Source of the DNA: Euonymus europaeus
Taxonomy: Eukaryota; Streptophyta; Magnoliopsida; Celastrales; Celastraceae
DNA length: 64,000 nucleotides
Assembly (NCBI GenBank): GCA_963580455.1
Contig: OY756969.1
Span: 19,688,760 to 19,752,759 of the forward strand
Reading direction: 5' to 3'
In this document: positions 46,311 through 60,300 of the stretch, piece by piece
How positions within the stretch are numbered: the first letter of the stretch is position 1
How the letters are laid out: every line of letters begins with the position of its first letter
The notes under the pieces: generated by a model
The model's input: the letters and a program-made list of their open reading frames with translations, nothing else
What the model was told of the DNA's origin: nothing
The model's database searches: none
Made by a program: the position numbers and the translations under genes

Positions 46311-48059
46311 TATCTCTGGCAGGCAGCTATCTTGATTTTAGAAAATACGACAAACATGTTAAAACTAAATTTTGGTCCAAAAAACCCAACCCGATCCTAA
46401 TATAATTTAACCCAATACAAATTTTAAAATCACAAAAAAATACATATGGAAACCCAAAAAATTCTAACACATGGGAGCGAAACTACCTAAAAGGCCCAAT
46501 ATAGACTTTCAATTAAAAGATACAAAAGAAAAAAACAAAGCCCAAAAATACACGTTTCACAAACTAAGCAAAAAGTCCAATACCACAATTCAAAGAAAAA
46601 TGGCCCATTAAGCACTATTGAATTTGGCCCATAAAATTTCACCACCTGGCACATGTCTAATATCAAGTATTGAGCCTCTCCTTCCTTCCTTCTTCTTACG
46701 CCTCTGTTAGATCCACTTTTAGAATATACTTTGAAATCGGGCCTAGCTAAGATGAAATGGGGTAATGGTAGGGCTGTGAGATTTGATGAGGATGGTGAAA
46801 GGCTTGGGTAAGGGAGTATTTCAAGTGATAAGATACTTTGGGTAGGATGTTTGTGATGTTGGTGACTATGGTTGAGGGTAGTTTGGGTGGTTGATGGTGG
46901 TCTCGGGACTATGGGGCTGAGGTTGGCCTGGTGAGGGATGATTCTGGTGGCAGAGGTGGATGATGGGTGATTTTAGGTACAGGAGTTGCACAGGTGAGGT
47001 TAGATGCTAGCAAAAAAGATTTCGGGTGATGGTTGTGCTGAATAGAGGGAGGTTCGAGTGAGGAGAGAGCGGTTGCTCTGGTTTCTCAGGTGAAGAGGGT
47101 TTTGGGTGTGGGTGAGGATAGTAGTTGTAGAGCTGTAGGTGAGAGGAATTTGGGGTGAGTGAGTTGGCCTGTATGGTCTTCGGGTGAGGGAGAGACGGAG
47201 AGCAAGTAGTGGTCTCCCTATGTCTATTATGTGGTCCATAGCCTATGTTATTGCCATCCCTTTGATGAATGCTCTCGACTAGCTTATACCTCGCCATTTC
47301 TCTTATAAATTCTTTCTATACCTCTCTTCTCCACTCTGTACCAGCCCATCCTGGCCTCCGCCATTTCTCTTATAAACGGTCCATCTATTCAGCCCATCCC
47401 TCTTTCTCTCTCCGCAATTCCTCACTTGACCTACTAGTGTGGCGCCTCTTATTAGGTCAACCAATTGAGGGATCTTTGGAATCTTGCTTGGGCTAAGTTT
47501 AGTTCCACCATATGGGTCAATAACTTTGGGCCTATTTTGGGTGAAGATGTCAGTCAAAATCTTGGGTTTCTTTGAGTAACAACATGGATCTCTTGGTTTT
47601 TTATTGGGCTAGGTCGTGGGCTTCTTTTGTTGTGGCTTATGTTATGGTTAAGCACATTGGGCCTTTGGACTTTTGAAATGAATGGATCGATAATTAGGTT
47701 GGGTTTGGGCTTTTAATTTCCTAAGTGACCTTAAAAACTTGGGTTTTTGGTTTGACTTAAAATAAAATGGGGAAATTAAATCAAAATATAGCATATGATA
47801 TATATTCACGTGTATAAAAAAATATATTCAATAAAACAATAATAATCAGCAAAGAAAAATAAATAAAATATTACCCCAAAAAAAATTTCGAGTGTTTCAA
47901 TATCATTATTAATGAGTATAATAACTAGTTTAGTTTCTCAAACGTTTTCATCCCCGTATGATGAATATAGTTGTACGACTTACAACGTAAGGAAGCTTAA
48001 GTAAGGGTAACTTAATATTTTCACATATTCCCCTTAATTGACTATAAATACTTAAAAAT
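46311..48059. other. No gene recognised; possibly LTR/UTR sequence
   Basis: Contains GGCCCA/TGGGCC-rich stretches (46490-46640, 47510-47740), a G-rich plus-strand block (46790-47220) and a repeated phrase CATTTCTCTTATAAA (47296 and 47362). No domain in any frame. Confidence 0.4.
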
Positions 48060-49745
48060 ACTTAATTAAAGGGGGTCCTTTTCTGTTGCACCTACTTAAC
48101 TCTCTAAAATCACACCCTCTCTTACATCATCACCTGCATCATCCACATGTCATTTATCTTTCTAGTTTACTTACAAACTCCGTAAGAATTCTAACGTCCG
48201 AGCTTCATTGGCAGGAACCACAGTTGTGTTCCCAAGTTGAACTCATCTGTACGACCTCTCTCTTCCTCAGCAGGAGTTCAACGTCATCCTGTGACAAGGT
48301 TAACCTTTGACCTTGATTGTTGAACATTTTTGCCCCAACAATTATGTGCTATCTATGGGAAATGCAACAAAATCAACCAATACTAACCGGTATCGATAGA
48401 GTTTGAAACTTAGAATAAAGTAGAAGACAAGACAATCAATTTAAGACGATAAAGATGGAAAATGTACGGCTAAAGTCCCAAGTCGACCATCTTGTGAATA
48501 ATACACCTTCGAATCCCCTTAGGAATGTCGAGTCAGTAGGATATCCTTCTAATAATGGACTTGAGGAATCAAGCCAATATTTTGATCTTCAGTATGCAAC
48601 TATGTGATTGCATGGCTCAAACCATACATCCCCTAACAACAGGGAGAACATTAACTCAGATCCTGCTTTGTGGAAGGAGTTAGAAGCAATAAAAGCATGG
48701 ATGATTGCCGTACCTGGGGTGCCTCGAACAATCACGAAACCCCACTAGATAGCTACTTGAAATCACCATTTATCGACCGTATCACGTCAGTCAAGATACT
48801 AAGGAAGTACACTGTACTAACCATAACACTATATTCTGGAAGGGGTGATATAAACGACCATGCCAACCAATTTAGGCAATGGTGGCTGGATCTTTTGTAC
48901 CACCCAATTTTTTGGAATCTTGCATGTGCCGAAGCTTTGGAGCTAACCTAGAAGGGGCACCAGTGAAGTCATACATTGGGATACTAAACAAAAATATAGA
49001 TTCGTTTGCGAAGCTAACAGACATGTTCATAAGTCAACACGTCAATAGTCGCAAATTGCCTAGACATTCTGAAGAATTGTATGAAATCATCCAAAGATGC
49101 GCAAAAAAACTACGGTCCTACTTACACTACTTTACGGATGAAAATTTAGAAATCCTGAACTACAGCGATGAAGTGGCACTAAAAGCTTTTCGACATGGGT
49201 TATTAGCTGACAGCGCTTTATATGAACGACTTTATAGACGAATTATAAAACTTTTAAAGTTTGATGTGACAATACAAGAATTAGGGTTAAAGAATATTAG
49301 GTATAAAACTCAAACTTCGAATGACAGACATAGTAATGATCATTTCGTTCAACCAGCAAGAAGAGCCTCGAATTGCAACAATCTACATAATAGAAACCAA
49401 CGAAAAATTCCGATAGTTCAGTAGTCAATAGTTATGAAACTAGAGGAAGTAGTTGAGATTTTGAAGAGAATGGGAAAGAAGGTTCTATGGCCCGAGTGAG
49501 TGAAGAACGACACGAACCAACACAATCTTACAAAATGGTACGACTTCCCTAGTAATCATGGGCACAATATGAAAGATTGTCGAGATCTACGCAAAAAGGT
49601 ACTCAAACTAATTTAGAAAGGCCACTTAAAGGACCTCCTAGCTGAAAAAGGAAGATCTACCGTAGAGCAAAAACTGATTAGAGAACGTAGTGTGACACCG
49701 ACATACGACAGGGTGGTAAACGTGATCTTGGGGTGCTCCGAGTAA
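48060..49745 (+). pseudogene. Ty3 (Tat-like) LTR end and gag relic
   Basis: The stretch 48310-48365 (GCCCCAACAATTATGTGCTA, TCTATGGGAA) looks like a decayed LTR-end/primer site of the CAACAATTGGCGCCGTCTGT type. Gag follows: RITSVKILRKYTVLTITLYS, GRGDINDHANQFRQW (to about 48895), frameshift, then FLESCMCRSFGANLEGAPVK, SFAKLTDMFISQHVNS, EVALKAFRHGL. A CCHC-like remnant WYDFPSNHGHNMKDCRDLRK at about 49536 is followed by KGHLKDLLAEKGR and VVNVI. It stops abruptly near 49745. At least one frameshift and three stops. No pol follows. Confidence 0.65.
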
Positions 49746-49923
49746 CTTACTCTGATGCAAGGAAACACGGTCGAGAAGTCTGTATCCCAAAGATTCGCAC
49801 ACTTTGCACTTTAAGGACTCGAATATGGCAAACCTGCTGCACCCATAATTGAGACCCTAATGTGATTAGATGATAATAAATCAAACAAGTAATCAAGACT
49901 ACACAACAATATCCTTATGTATT

Positions 49924-50425
49924 TGTTCGAAATTTTTGAATAGAAATTAGATGAAAATGAAATGTCTTTTCATTAGTTACAAAGGTGTAACTTATGGCAA
50001 ATAAATATTGTAGGTTATAATATATGTAACCTACAAGTTATTTGTTTTATAGTTTTTATGGCATTTTTTTTGTCGTTGATTTTTGATTCTATATAAAGAG
50101 ATAGTCAAGTCTATAATGTGGAGAATGCTTTGGAGACTTCTCCTCCTTCCTTCTCTTCACGTGTCCACTCTTAAGAGAGAGTGCTAAAATATTTGGTTTG
50201 TTGTTACACTATTGGTTTGTGCTTTCAATGGTGTGTGATTGACTAGACCTGAGAGGCGATATTGCACGATAACTGTAAGCACCATAGGAGGCAAGCAATA
50301 AATCTTTTAAGGTTAGAGGTCCAACCTCACTTTAAGGTTTAGTCAATCTATTATACTTATCTATATTTGGAGCATACTTGATAGTTTTGTTGTTTTAGTA
50401 TTGTGATCCAAATTATTCAAAAACC
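49924..50425 (+). repeat. 5' LTR of the copia relic
   Basis: Starts TGTTCGAAATTTTTGAATAG and ends near GTGATCCAAATTATTCAAA. Compared with the 3' LTR it lacks a segment of roughly 70 bp after GGTCCAACCT. Confidence 0.8.
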
Positions 50426-50665
50426 GGATTCCAATAATCTTAAAGCGATTTACATATTCCGGTAATGTTTATATAATTTGGATTGACTTGTTATTATTCC
50501 TATGTCTGATAGCATTACGTCAAAGATGTTTTAGATATATTTGTTGAAAATCATATATATATATATGCATAACCGGGAAGCTGGTGATTAATTGTGTGAT
50601 ATATGAATTGATTGACCCATGCGATTTTATTTTTAAAAATTAATTTAGCGGGCTTATTGATTATA

Positions 50666-52228
50666 CTAGGTGCATGCTCGCGCTTTGCGCAGTTCATGTT
50701 TTATCTTAAATGTTTGTATTATTCTTTTCATTCTCATTTTTATACTTTTCTAAAACAAATATGTGTAAGTAATGATTTTATTAAAGTTTTAATGTTTGAG
50801 TAGGGATTGCGATTAGGGATTCCTTTGACTAGATTGTTATTTGTAGTTTTATAGTATTTCATTGGTTGTAGGGAGCCTCTTAGTAAAAGCAGATGTTTTT
50901 ATATTTGGTATGAGAGAGGAGAGGTCAACCGGGTCAGCCTGACCCAGTTCAGGTGACCCGGTTGACCAATAATTTAATTAGTTTTTTTTATAAAATAAAA
51001 TAATGGATGTTTGTATTATTATTAATTTCAGGAACCAATTTTATATCTGATTTAGGGGAAATTACGAAAGAGTGTCAGGTAAGTAACATATCACTGCATC
51101 ACAGAATAAATATACAATGTGTTGAGCATTGTATGCTGTATTTATATTTGTATTTATTGGTGTTGAGTTGTATAAATTATTATTGATTATGTTATTATGA
51201 AATTTTGTATTGGTATTGTATTGTATAATTTAATTGTCGATTTCAAGGAGTGTACATGGCATGGCATGGCATCATGGAAAATTTTCACACATGACGAAAG
51301 TTTTATAAACCTAGTAATACTGCTACAGAGAGGGTATACTATTAAGGTGAAAGATAATGAAGCAAGGTTGTAAAAAAAATAAGGTGAGGAGAAAGACTAA
51401 ATGTTTGGACGGAATAAGTATTTTATAGAAGAACGATGATTGGAAATCCCGACCGGTTGCTCTGTAGCAGTTTACTAGAGTTAGGGGCACTGGTAATGGA
51501 AAAATGTTTGAATTGACTAGATTTTTCTCATGGAAGGAACTCATGTACATCCATGCATAAATATGTTACATGCTGAGTCTTGGCTCATTATATTCTATGA
51601 TACAGGTGAGGATGATTTCACCGAATTGGCTGTCGATGGCGATGGCGATGGCGAGGATCCTCAATGATGATGCTCATGTGGGGTGGCAAGATCGCGGAAT
51701 AATTAGTGAAATAAATTACTTAAGAGTGATATTGATATTTTAGAACTTTATGTTATTTGAATAAGCGAGTATTTTCAGATTTGATACGAAATAACTACGT
51801 GCAGTGTTAGAGTATGAGTTTGGATTCATATTGCTGGATGTTTATTAATTGCTAATTATTGGCTTGGAGACTATTTAATGCATTATGATTGCTGTTAAGA
51901 TTCAGTTCATTTGGTTTAACTTGTTAGATCAATATAAATATTCAACTCATTTATCATATCTATCTTAAATCCTACGTGGCTTCTTGTCAAACATTTATGA
52001 AACTTTCATTATATATATATATATATATTTAAAAAAAAATTGATGATTGATTAATTAATTGAGTTATTGCATTCATAATTATGATGACTATATTATTTTA
52101 AAAAATATATATTAAAAATAAAATCATTAACTTGTAAAAACTCCCTCTCTCTTACATCCTAGGTGCCACATTGTGTAGCAAGTGTGAGGCCTCCATTATA
52201 TATATAGATATAGATATAGATAGATAGA
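50666..52228 (-). mobile_element. Non-autonomous Helitron inserted in the copia relic
   Basis: Read on the minus strand: host A then TCTATCTATCTATATCTATA and ATAATGGAGGCCTCACAC (5' end at 52228), and at the other end a hairpin CTGCGC-AAA-GCGCGAG followed by CATGCACCTAG and host T (3' end at 50666). TC start, CTAG end, hairpin 11 nt from the end and A/T target all fit. 1563 bp, no Rep/helicase. The interior has a GGGTCAGCCTGACCC palindrome (about 50931) and small GATGGC and CATGG repeats. The 5' end sits in a GATA run, so it may be off by 4 bp. Confidence 0.7.
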
Positions 52229-52229
52229 T

Positions 52230-53239
52230 AATGTGTGCTTGAAGATCGTTGAGTGGTATAGTGCATACAAATATTATGCATAAATGTGTGTATATGCATT
52301 TGTTTCGATGTATATAAAGTGACATGCAGTTTTAATCATATAAATATATATAAAAAAATTATCTGATGCATATAAAATATCATTAGTGTTAAATGATTAT
52401 AGAGGACATTTAACTATTTTATTGCATTGGTTTCAAGAAGACATACCATGACTAGGGTGTTGCTGCGAAAGTGACCTGTTACAACTCATTAACTTGTAAA
52501 ATATAATTTTGGAAACAAAATTAAGAAAACAATGTTCATGAGTATGATACTGTGATCAAATTGTGAAGTGGATCTTACTATTGAGATAACAAAGTGTTGG
52601 TAACATTAGTACACCGATTGATTTGGTGGTGAACCGTGGTTCCAAGAAGAGGATAATGGCCCATTCGTTGGAGGCTATGGCCAAAATGCTGGAATACATT
52701 CACGGCCTATAAAAGTAAGCAAATTGTAGCAAAAAAAAAAGTTCAAGAGAATTTATTTTGTCTACAACAAGCCATGAAATCGAGCCTATGACTACTGTCA
52801 TCTCAAAAAGAATAATGCACAAGCCAATGTTTTTGAGAACGTTGATGAGAAAGCTAAATTAAATATATAGCTTGCCTTAAGAATTTCGTAAATAAACATG
52901 GTGTACAACCTAAGATAGCGGTGGGTTGATACAACCGTCAAATGTAATGTTTATTTTGATGGAAAAGTTTTACTGTGTATGAAATAATTGGAAATGGAGA
53001 ACAATTATTCATGTGTAATTTTTTGGTGTGTAAAATTTCTGTCCACGGGAAGGTGGTGTAAAACATGATATATGGGGAAATTTAACATTGAGCAATGGGT
53101 TCATGTTAATTTGAGTTGTATCTGACTCACTATTGAGCTCGATTAATTTTATGTTGGTATTTGAGGCCGACAAGTTTATCCTCACTAGGTGTGAGATGTT
53201 TTGTGGGTAATGGTTATTTATGTGAAGCTAAGTGATCAT
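52230..53239 (+). other. Copia interior, no readable domain
   Basis: AT-rich remnant between the Helitron and the RNase H end. A weak frame near 52630-52710 (MAHSLEAMAKMLEY) is not diagnostic. Confidence 0.4.
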
Positions 53240-53700
53240 TATAACTAAAAGTAAGAAGATTAATTAAGCAATTTAATTTATTTGCTTGAGTCTTCTTAAT
53301 TATGAATTATTTGATATTCAGAATTGTGGGGGTGATTGATTTTATCAATCAATTATATTCTGAATAAAATATTTCATAAGAAAATGGATGACACCATATG
53401 ATCATACTATAAATACATGAAATGTGGGGCTGTCTAGCCAAAGTAACCAGAGTGGTTTTGAAATTTCCTAGGAGGATATTTCATGTTGGCGAAAACTTGT
53501 GTCGGCAATATATGTATACATTGCGATATTCAATCTGTGATTGATAGGGCATAAGTTAGTAAGAATTGCAATTTTGCTCTCTGATGGTTTATCTCTTTGA
53601 CTATGTAAAGTCAAAGGATAACATTGCGGATCCGCTACAAAAAGGTCTAACAAGAGAGTGAATTGTTGAATCATCGAGGGGAATGAGGCTATAGCCTATA
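53240..53700 (+). pseudogene. Copia RNase H C-terminal relic
   Basis: Reads VYIHCDIQSVIDRA (decayed from the family ICDxQxAIxxA), then LDYVKSKDNIADPLQKGLTR, stop, IVESSRGMRL, the ordinary copia polyprotein end. At least two stops and small deletions. Confidence 0.65.
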
Positions 53701-54233
53701 TCTTATGAGTTACCATGATGGAAACCCTACCTAGTTGACTGGAGATCTCAAGATATAGGTTTAAAGGGACAACTGAATTGTGTGTTGACTCAGTAGAGTA
53801 CTAAGGAGTTAAACTACTCTTACCCATTCCTATGATGAAATAGTATTGTCTGCCGCTAGAACTTTTTTAAGCTAAGCTTTTAACGATTCTTATAGCTTGA
53901 GAAATTCAGGTAGGGTGTAGTATAATATCCATTATACGAGATCACCTATGTGAGTGTCAAGGGGCCACTTTTGTGAGAATATTGAAAGGCTGAATTCTCT
54001 ATAGCATTCACTGAAATCAGAAAGTGTTTCGGGGCCCAAATGAACACAACCATGAGAATCAAATATTTTTCAAAAAGAAGCTTTGTCATTCCTATTGTTT
54101 GGATTTATGTGAAAGGCTTACCAGTTTAAGACATCATGTTCACTGAATAGTCGAGTAAATCTGATCTCTTACTAGGAAAGGTTCAAAGCCAAAAGTTACT
54201 TAATTTCTATGCAGTGACTTTTCACCGTTACTC

Positions 54234-54262
54234 TCTCTCTCTCTTTCTCTCTCTCTCTCTAT
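54234..54262 (+). repeat. (CT)n microsatellite
   Basis: CTCTCTCTCTCTCTTTCTCT-type run just before the 3' LTR. A matching GAGAGAGAGAGAG run lies inside the LTR at about 54478. Confidence 0.8.
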
Positions 54263-54304
54263 GTCATTTTCGCAGATCAATTCAATTTCTATTCACGTGG
54301 GGAT

Positions 54305-54890
54305 TGTTGGAAAATTTTGAATAGAAATTAGATGAAAATGAAATGTCTTTTCATTAGTTACAAAGGTATAACTTATGGCAAATAAATATTGTAGGTTATA
54401 ATATATGTAACCTACATGTTATTTATTTTATAGTTTTTATGACAATTATTTTTTCATTGATTTTTATTTTATATAAAGAGAGAGAGAGAGTCTAGTCTAT
54501 GATGTAGAGAATGCTTTGGAGACTTATCCTCTTCTCCTTTCTCCTCCTTCCTTCTCATCTTGTGTCTACTCCTGAGAGAGAGTACTAAAATACATGGTTC
54601 ACTATTACGCCATTGGTTTGTGCTTTCAATGGTGTGTGATCGGGTAGACCTGAGAGGTAATATTGAACAATAACTACAAGCACCATAGGAGGCAGAGTTT
54701 TAAGGTTAGAGGTCCAACCTTTCCTTGGTCTTTCCTTGTTCCACCGTTTGTAATAGTTTTCAATTTCACTATATTACAATTTCTTTGTAATTTGTTCATC
54801 TTTAACTTTTGGTCAATCTATTATACTTATCTATATTTGGAGCATACTTGATGGTTTTGTTGTTTTAATATTGTGATCCAGATTATCCAA
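54305..54890 (+). repeat. 3' LTR of the copia relic
   Basis: Starts TGTTGGAAAATTTTGAATAG and ends near GTGATCCAGATTATCCAAACA. It is longer than the 5' copy because it retains CTTTCCTTGTTCCACCGTTT and its surroundings (54721-54815). Confidence 0.8.
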
Positions 54891-57399
54891 ACATTACTAA
54901 ATCAACCTCACACAATCCTAATACATAAATTTTGGATTTGCACTTAATTGAACAAATATGGCATGTTTCACACAAACAAAATTCAATCAACCAAGTAAGC
55001 AATGCAAACATGAAAGTAAATTAATAAAGTATAGGGACAGAGAGACACAATGATATATAGTGGTTTGGAGCTTACTCTCCTACATCCACTATTTAAGCTT
55101 CTCAAGCTTAAGATTTCCAGATCTACTAGTGGGTTTTTCAATTTCATCACACACTTGCGTTTGGTTTGTGTTTCAATTTTCAGTTTCAATTTTTACTGTT
55201 TTTTCAATTTTCTGTTTTGAGTGTTTGTTTTCAAAAAATTAAAAAGAGTTTTCAAACTCCCCAAACTTGTACAAGAATGTTTTTCAAGCTCACCTTCAAA
55301 CTTTTACAAGAAGATTTTACAAGATCCCCTTCAAACTTTTACAATGTAAGTTTATAGATTACTTACAGCTAGATGTTGGAAAGATCCCCCTAAACTTAAA
55401 CACACTCTCAAAGAAGTGGTTTCCCTAATAATGGAAATTTTCAAGGTTTGAGGTAAAGGTTCACTCAAAGTTAGCAAAAGCTATTTGTTTGAGGAACTCT
55501 CTCTTTTCTCGAAGTGATGCTCATGGGTATATAAGAATTTGGCTCAAATTGTCCATCACACAACCAAATATTTAAAAAATTCTCACAAAGAGTGAATATA
55601 AGCTTAGGTGAGGCTTTATGGAAAGTAGCTTAATAAACACTCAAGATTGAACACGAGGTTAGGTAAGTGTTTAGGGCTTGAGAATGTGTCTTAGGTTAAG
55701 GTTTTTGAGGGGAATATGATGAGATTAATCTCTGAAAATGATCATCAAAATATCTTGGGAAGATAGATCAAAGATTGAAGATGCAAGGATTAAAGCTCTC
55801 TTGGTAGTTTTGTAAATTTTTCTTGTAAGTGTAGAATGAGACCAAACTTGTCTCTTATGTTTTTCTTCATTAAATCTCAGCCCTTGGATCTTCTCCTGTA
55901 TTCAATCTTTACCCTTCATCTCCTTCTAATCCTGGCCGTGCATACAACCAAACAATCCACACCACACAAAGAGTGGCCATTTTTTTACCATTTGGGAGGG
56001 AGAAAAATACCTTTTTGATTTTTGGCTCCAAAGGCATGTTTCAATATTTTATCTTCATCTTATACATACTTGAAATTTCTTCAACAATCATCCAAACACC
56101 CCTTGAAGGGCTCAAACAAATGAACTCCAAGTTTCTCAAAGAGAAGTACATAAATAGTACAAGGTAATGTGGTTAATTCTCCTACAAGTGTTTTTTCAAT
56201 TTTTTTCATTTGACTTCAAATGGGTGAAAGAATTCTTAAGCTCCCTCCAAAGGTTTCTAAGGATTCTATAAGGCTTATGTTCGAACCCCCATTCCAAATA
56301 AATCATCTAATATCAATTCAACTTAGTCTAACCTATTAAAGGTCAATTAGAGGAACTTAGGGCTATTTCCGATAAGAATTGAGTTGCACCAATTTAAGTC
56401 TTATTGAATCCAAATTGGTCAAATTTCTCAATAAAAATATCTTATACATTCCTAAATACACACTTCAATGCTTCTCAAAACCTTGATCAAAATCAGCTCA
56501 ATTGCTTCTAAATATGTTTTCCTATGGAATTTGGGGTTTTAGGGAACTTCATGCATAACCACTAACATCTCAATGCTCTATGACCATTTCATATCTTCAT
56601 TTAATGTCTCAAATTGGTTTATGAATTGTACCTACATATAAATGAGTGATAGAAAACTTCATTTTTCTTGTAAGCTCAAAGAGCTTCAATGGTAAGAATG
56701 GTAGGTAAAAATCATATCAAATCAACCCAGAAAATTCAGATGAATGAATGATGAATCATTATATAATTTTCTAAGCATACACACCAAATTTGAATCCAAT
56801 CCAAGAACCATAGCTTGTAGATCACAAAATTGAACATTATGAAATGTCCAAGTGTCAACCTATTGCTCCTTGGACAATCCCTATCAACAGGGCTCCAAAT
56901 TTGGTCTTTGAACATTCATTATTTACATAATGAGTAAAATATTTACCATTTTTTTTATCTCAGTTGTATTTTATTTAATTGATATATGGGTTAATGAAAT
57001 GTTTTAGCACGTCATCCGAAAGTGCACCATAAACTAGGGTTTTAGTTTTGACATCCAATTTAAAATATTTTCTTCACCAACCCTCATAAAAACCATCACA
57101 AATCATTTCAATATACCATCATAAATCATATCAATATTGTTCATTTCAAATTTCAAGTCAATGGAGTTGATTTTACCTAAAACCAGGAGTAGGCTCAAAA
57201 TTAGGGTTAGCGATGTCCTATAGTCTAGAAAGCTTTTATTAGATTTCTCATAATAGAATCAATACAAGTCCAAATCACTCCATTACACTTTCATAACACC
57301 TATAACACATATATCTATTCATGGTTAAAATTTGAACTCAATTGGAATTGAATAATCAATATATGGCCAATCTATGATCAACACTGATAACTAGGGGCA
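54891..57399. other. No gene recognised
   Basis: 2.5 kb of AT-rich DNA without family motifs in any frame. It may contain the 5' LTR and leader of the Ty3 relic that begins near 57400, but no second copy is available for comparison. Confidence 0.4.
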
Positions 57400-60300
57400 C
57401 TTCCCGAATTTTCAAGTACTGTTTATGATAATCCAACTAATCAAATTCCACCTGTAGATGTTGATGCAGTTCAAAATCTCTTCCAAAAACTCTATGGACT
57501 CAGACTTGGACTCATATAGGTTGGACTTCCTGAATACCATAAGTCATATATGAAATTCATTAACTGAGAGAATCCATATCGTCGACGATTCAGAGTTTTA
57601 GAGCTATTTTCTGGAGAAGAGATGAAGTCTACTGTTGAGTATGCTGGGAACTTTACTATCTAGTGAGGTGAGTTCGCTAGCTTTGAGAACTTTGTTAATT
57701 TCATATTGCATCTATTTCCAAATTCATTGATAGGACCAACATTCACTTGGTTCTCAACATTACAAAGAAACAATATTCATTCCTAGGTTCCTAGATGGAG
57801 ATGAAAAAGATCTTTCATACACAGTTCTATAGATCTGAGCCATTAGATGGCATGGCAGAACTACCAATGCTATCATAACGGTTTGGAGAAAGTTTCGACG
57901 CATTCTTAATTAGGTTCAAAAAATACAAAATTGATGCAAAATATTCTTTTCTGAGACTGAATTTGTGAAAATGGCTTAGCAGTGTCTTGATATTGAGCTT
58001 CGTAAAAAATTTCAAGGTATTAAATTCTGAGAATTCTATGAACTGGGAAAAAAGGTAGCAGAGTATGAAGATTTGATCAAAGAAGAATCTCGGAGGAGGA
58101 AGACTTCGACAGGAACTTATTATCAAGAAGTGCAACACGACGTGGAGACTATAGAGAGTAAAAAATGTAGGCCCAATTGTCCATCCTTAGCTAAGCCTAA
58201 ATACGAAACTAGGAAGTCAATCAAAAACATGCCAAAATGTACTTTCGATATAGCCAAGACTGAATGGATCTTTGACTTTTTACCGGCAGAGAAGTTCTTA
58301 TCTTTTCTTGTCAATCAAAAAATACCTGCCAAACAAAAGCTAAAAGGTAAAGAATATTGTAAGTATCATGATCTTTGAACACATTGTACTGTGAATTGTT
58401 GCGTTTTGCGTAATACGATCCAGAAACATATCAAGAAAGGAACCATCAAATTCTCTAACAAGGAAACCATGCTAATAGAGGAAGATTCATTCCCACCAGT
58501 AGTTACAATCAATGTAATCAAGGCTGGTTTGAGGGGTTTGCTAAATAAAAAGTGATATGAGCAGGAGATCCAACAGTCAAGAATGCAAAGGTTTGAATAG
58601 AGGCAAAAAGTCCATAATAATACCCAGGGTTTGTATAAACAAAATCTGCAACCAAGAGGCATAAGGCAGGATTTCAGGCCTCATAAGCCAAATAAGATGG
58701 AAATAAAAGAGGTGGATGAACATTAGAGCATGGTCACCATCCAGACTGTTGGTTAATGTAAACCAAAAAAGGTGATATTTGAGAAACCGTCCTATGCCAT
58801 GGCCCAACACATTTGTTCACTGTACATTCAAGTTCAAATGAATGGAAGCTCTGTCAAAGAGGTGTTGGTGGATAATAGATCAATAGTCAACACAATGTCA
58901 ATCTTGATATTGAGCATTCTTTATTTAGCAGAAAATGATCTGATCCCAACTAATGTCATGATGGAAGGGTTCACAGGAGAAGTCACCAAGGCAGTGGGAG
59001 TGTTTCATTCCAGCTAATTATAGGTAGTAAGACTTCCTTGATTGCATTATTTGTTATTAACTATTATGCTAGATAACATGTTTTACTAGGAAGAGACCAG
59101 ATTCATACCAATTGGAGTGTACTGTCTTCTCTGTATCAACTATTGCTATTTTGGAGGGACAATGTTGTCGTGGTGGTATGGGCAGACAAGCAGCCTTTCA
59201 AGGCCAATTCAAAAAATGTAGAATATGGATATTATGATGAAGATATGGGGCCAATAAAGTTCTTTAGCTATACCAACGAGAAAATTCCAAAGTATTTATC
59301 TACATCATAGACAAAATTCAATTTCATCTTCAAGAAAGCAAACGAGATACTCTGGCCTAAAGCTGTTGTGCCATATAGGTCGACCTCTATTCCTAGCACC
59401 GAAGAAGTCCCACGAAGCCCCTATCCTATCAGAGAGATGGGTAGTTCTGGCCACAGTCAGAAAAACTCAAATGCATGCCACACTGAATAAACTACCAAGA
59501 GACTAAGAATGGGAGAAAAAATGATTTTTTAAGAAGAAGAAGACGTTGGATTTTAAGGCGGAGAAGTTCAAACGAAAAACTTGAAGAAATTTTTCAAAAC
59601 TAGATGATCTAAAAGCAGACGTTTAAGACCCATTGGAGAAGATCAATTTGGGAAAAGAAGAATACCAACAACCAACCTTTATCAGCAAACTCCTAGACTA
59701 CAATATCAAGGTACAATTAATTAAATTGTTAGAACAGTACCGAGATAATTTTGCTTGGAATTATGAAAAGATGTCATGATTAAGCCGAAAGTTAGTACAA
59801 CACTTGACTTCCAATCAATATTGGTTACAAAGCGATCAAACAAGTTCCGAAAAGAATGTCAATATAAGTGCAGTTGAAGGTCAAAAAGGAAATTCAGAAG
59901 CTATTTAAGGCTAGCTTCATATGATTAGTGCAATAATCAAAAATGGCCTTCCAACATCGTAAAAACCATGTATCTGTTGATTTTAGGGATCTAACATAGC
60001 CACTCTAAAGGATGTTTGTGTAAATCCTATAGCAGACATGCTGATTAATGATAAACCACATAATGAAATATTATCTATGATGGACAACACTCTGGTTATA
60101 ACAAGATTTTCATCGTAAAAAGGGAAATTTCAAAGACTGCGTTCAGGTATCTTGGAGCTATAGGAACCTTTGAATGGATCATAATGTCATTGGGTCTCAA
60201 TAATGCAGAGGTGACCTACAAAATAGCAATGAACGCCATATTCCATGACATAATTGGGCACTTTCTACAGGTCTACATAGATGATATTTCATCAAATCCA

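Larger units (their letters stand above)
49924..54890 (+). mobile_element. Copia-type LTR retrotransposon relic with two LTRs
   Basis: Two related LTRs in direct orientation (49924-about 50425 and 54305-about 54890) bracket about 3.9 kb. The interior keeps only the RNase H end (about 53480-53690) and carries a 1.56-kb Helitron insertion (50666-52228). A polypurine-like ACGTGGGGAT precedes the 3' LTR. A standard primer-binding site after the 5' LTR is not readable. A clean 5-bp target duplication is not evident. Confidence 0.75.

Noticed and set aside
47000..47560. ORFs of 75-96 codons in a G-rich block
   Set aside because: Pro/Ser/Leu low-complexity translations on opposite strands with no family match; likely UTR or LTR composition.
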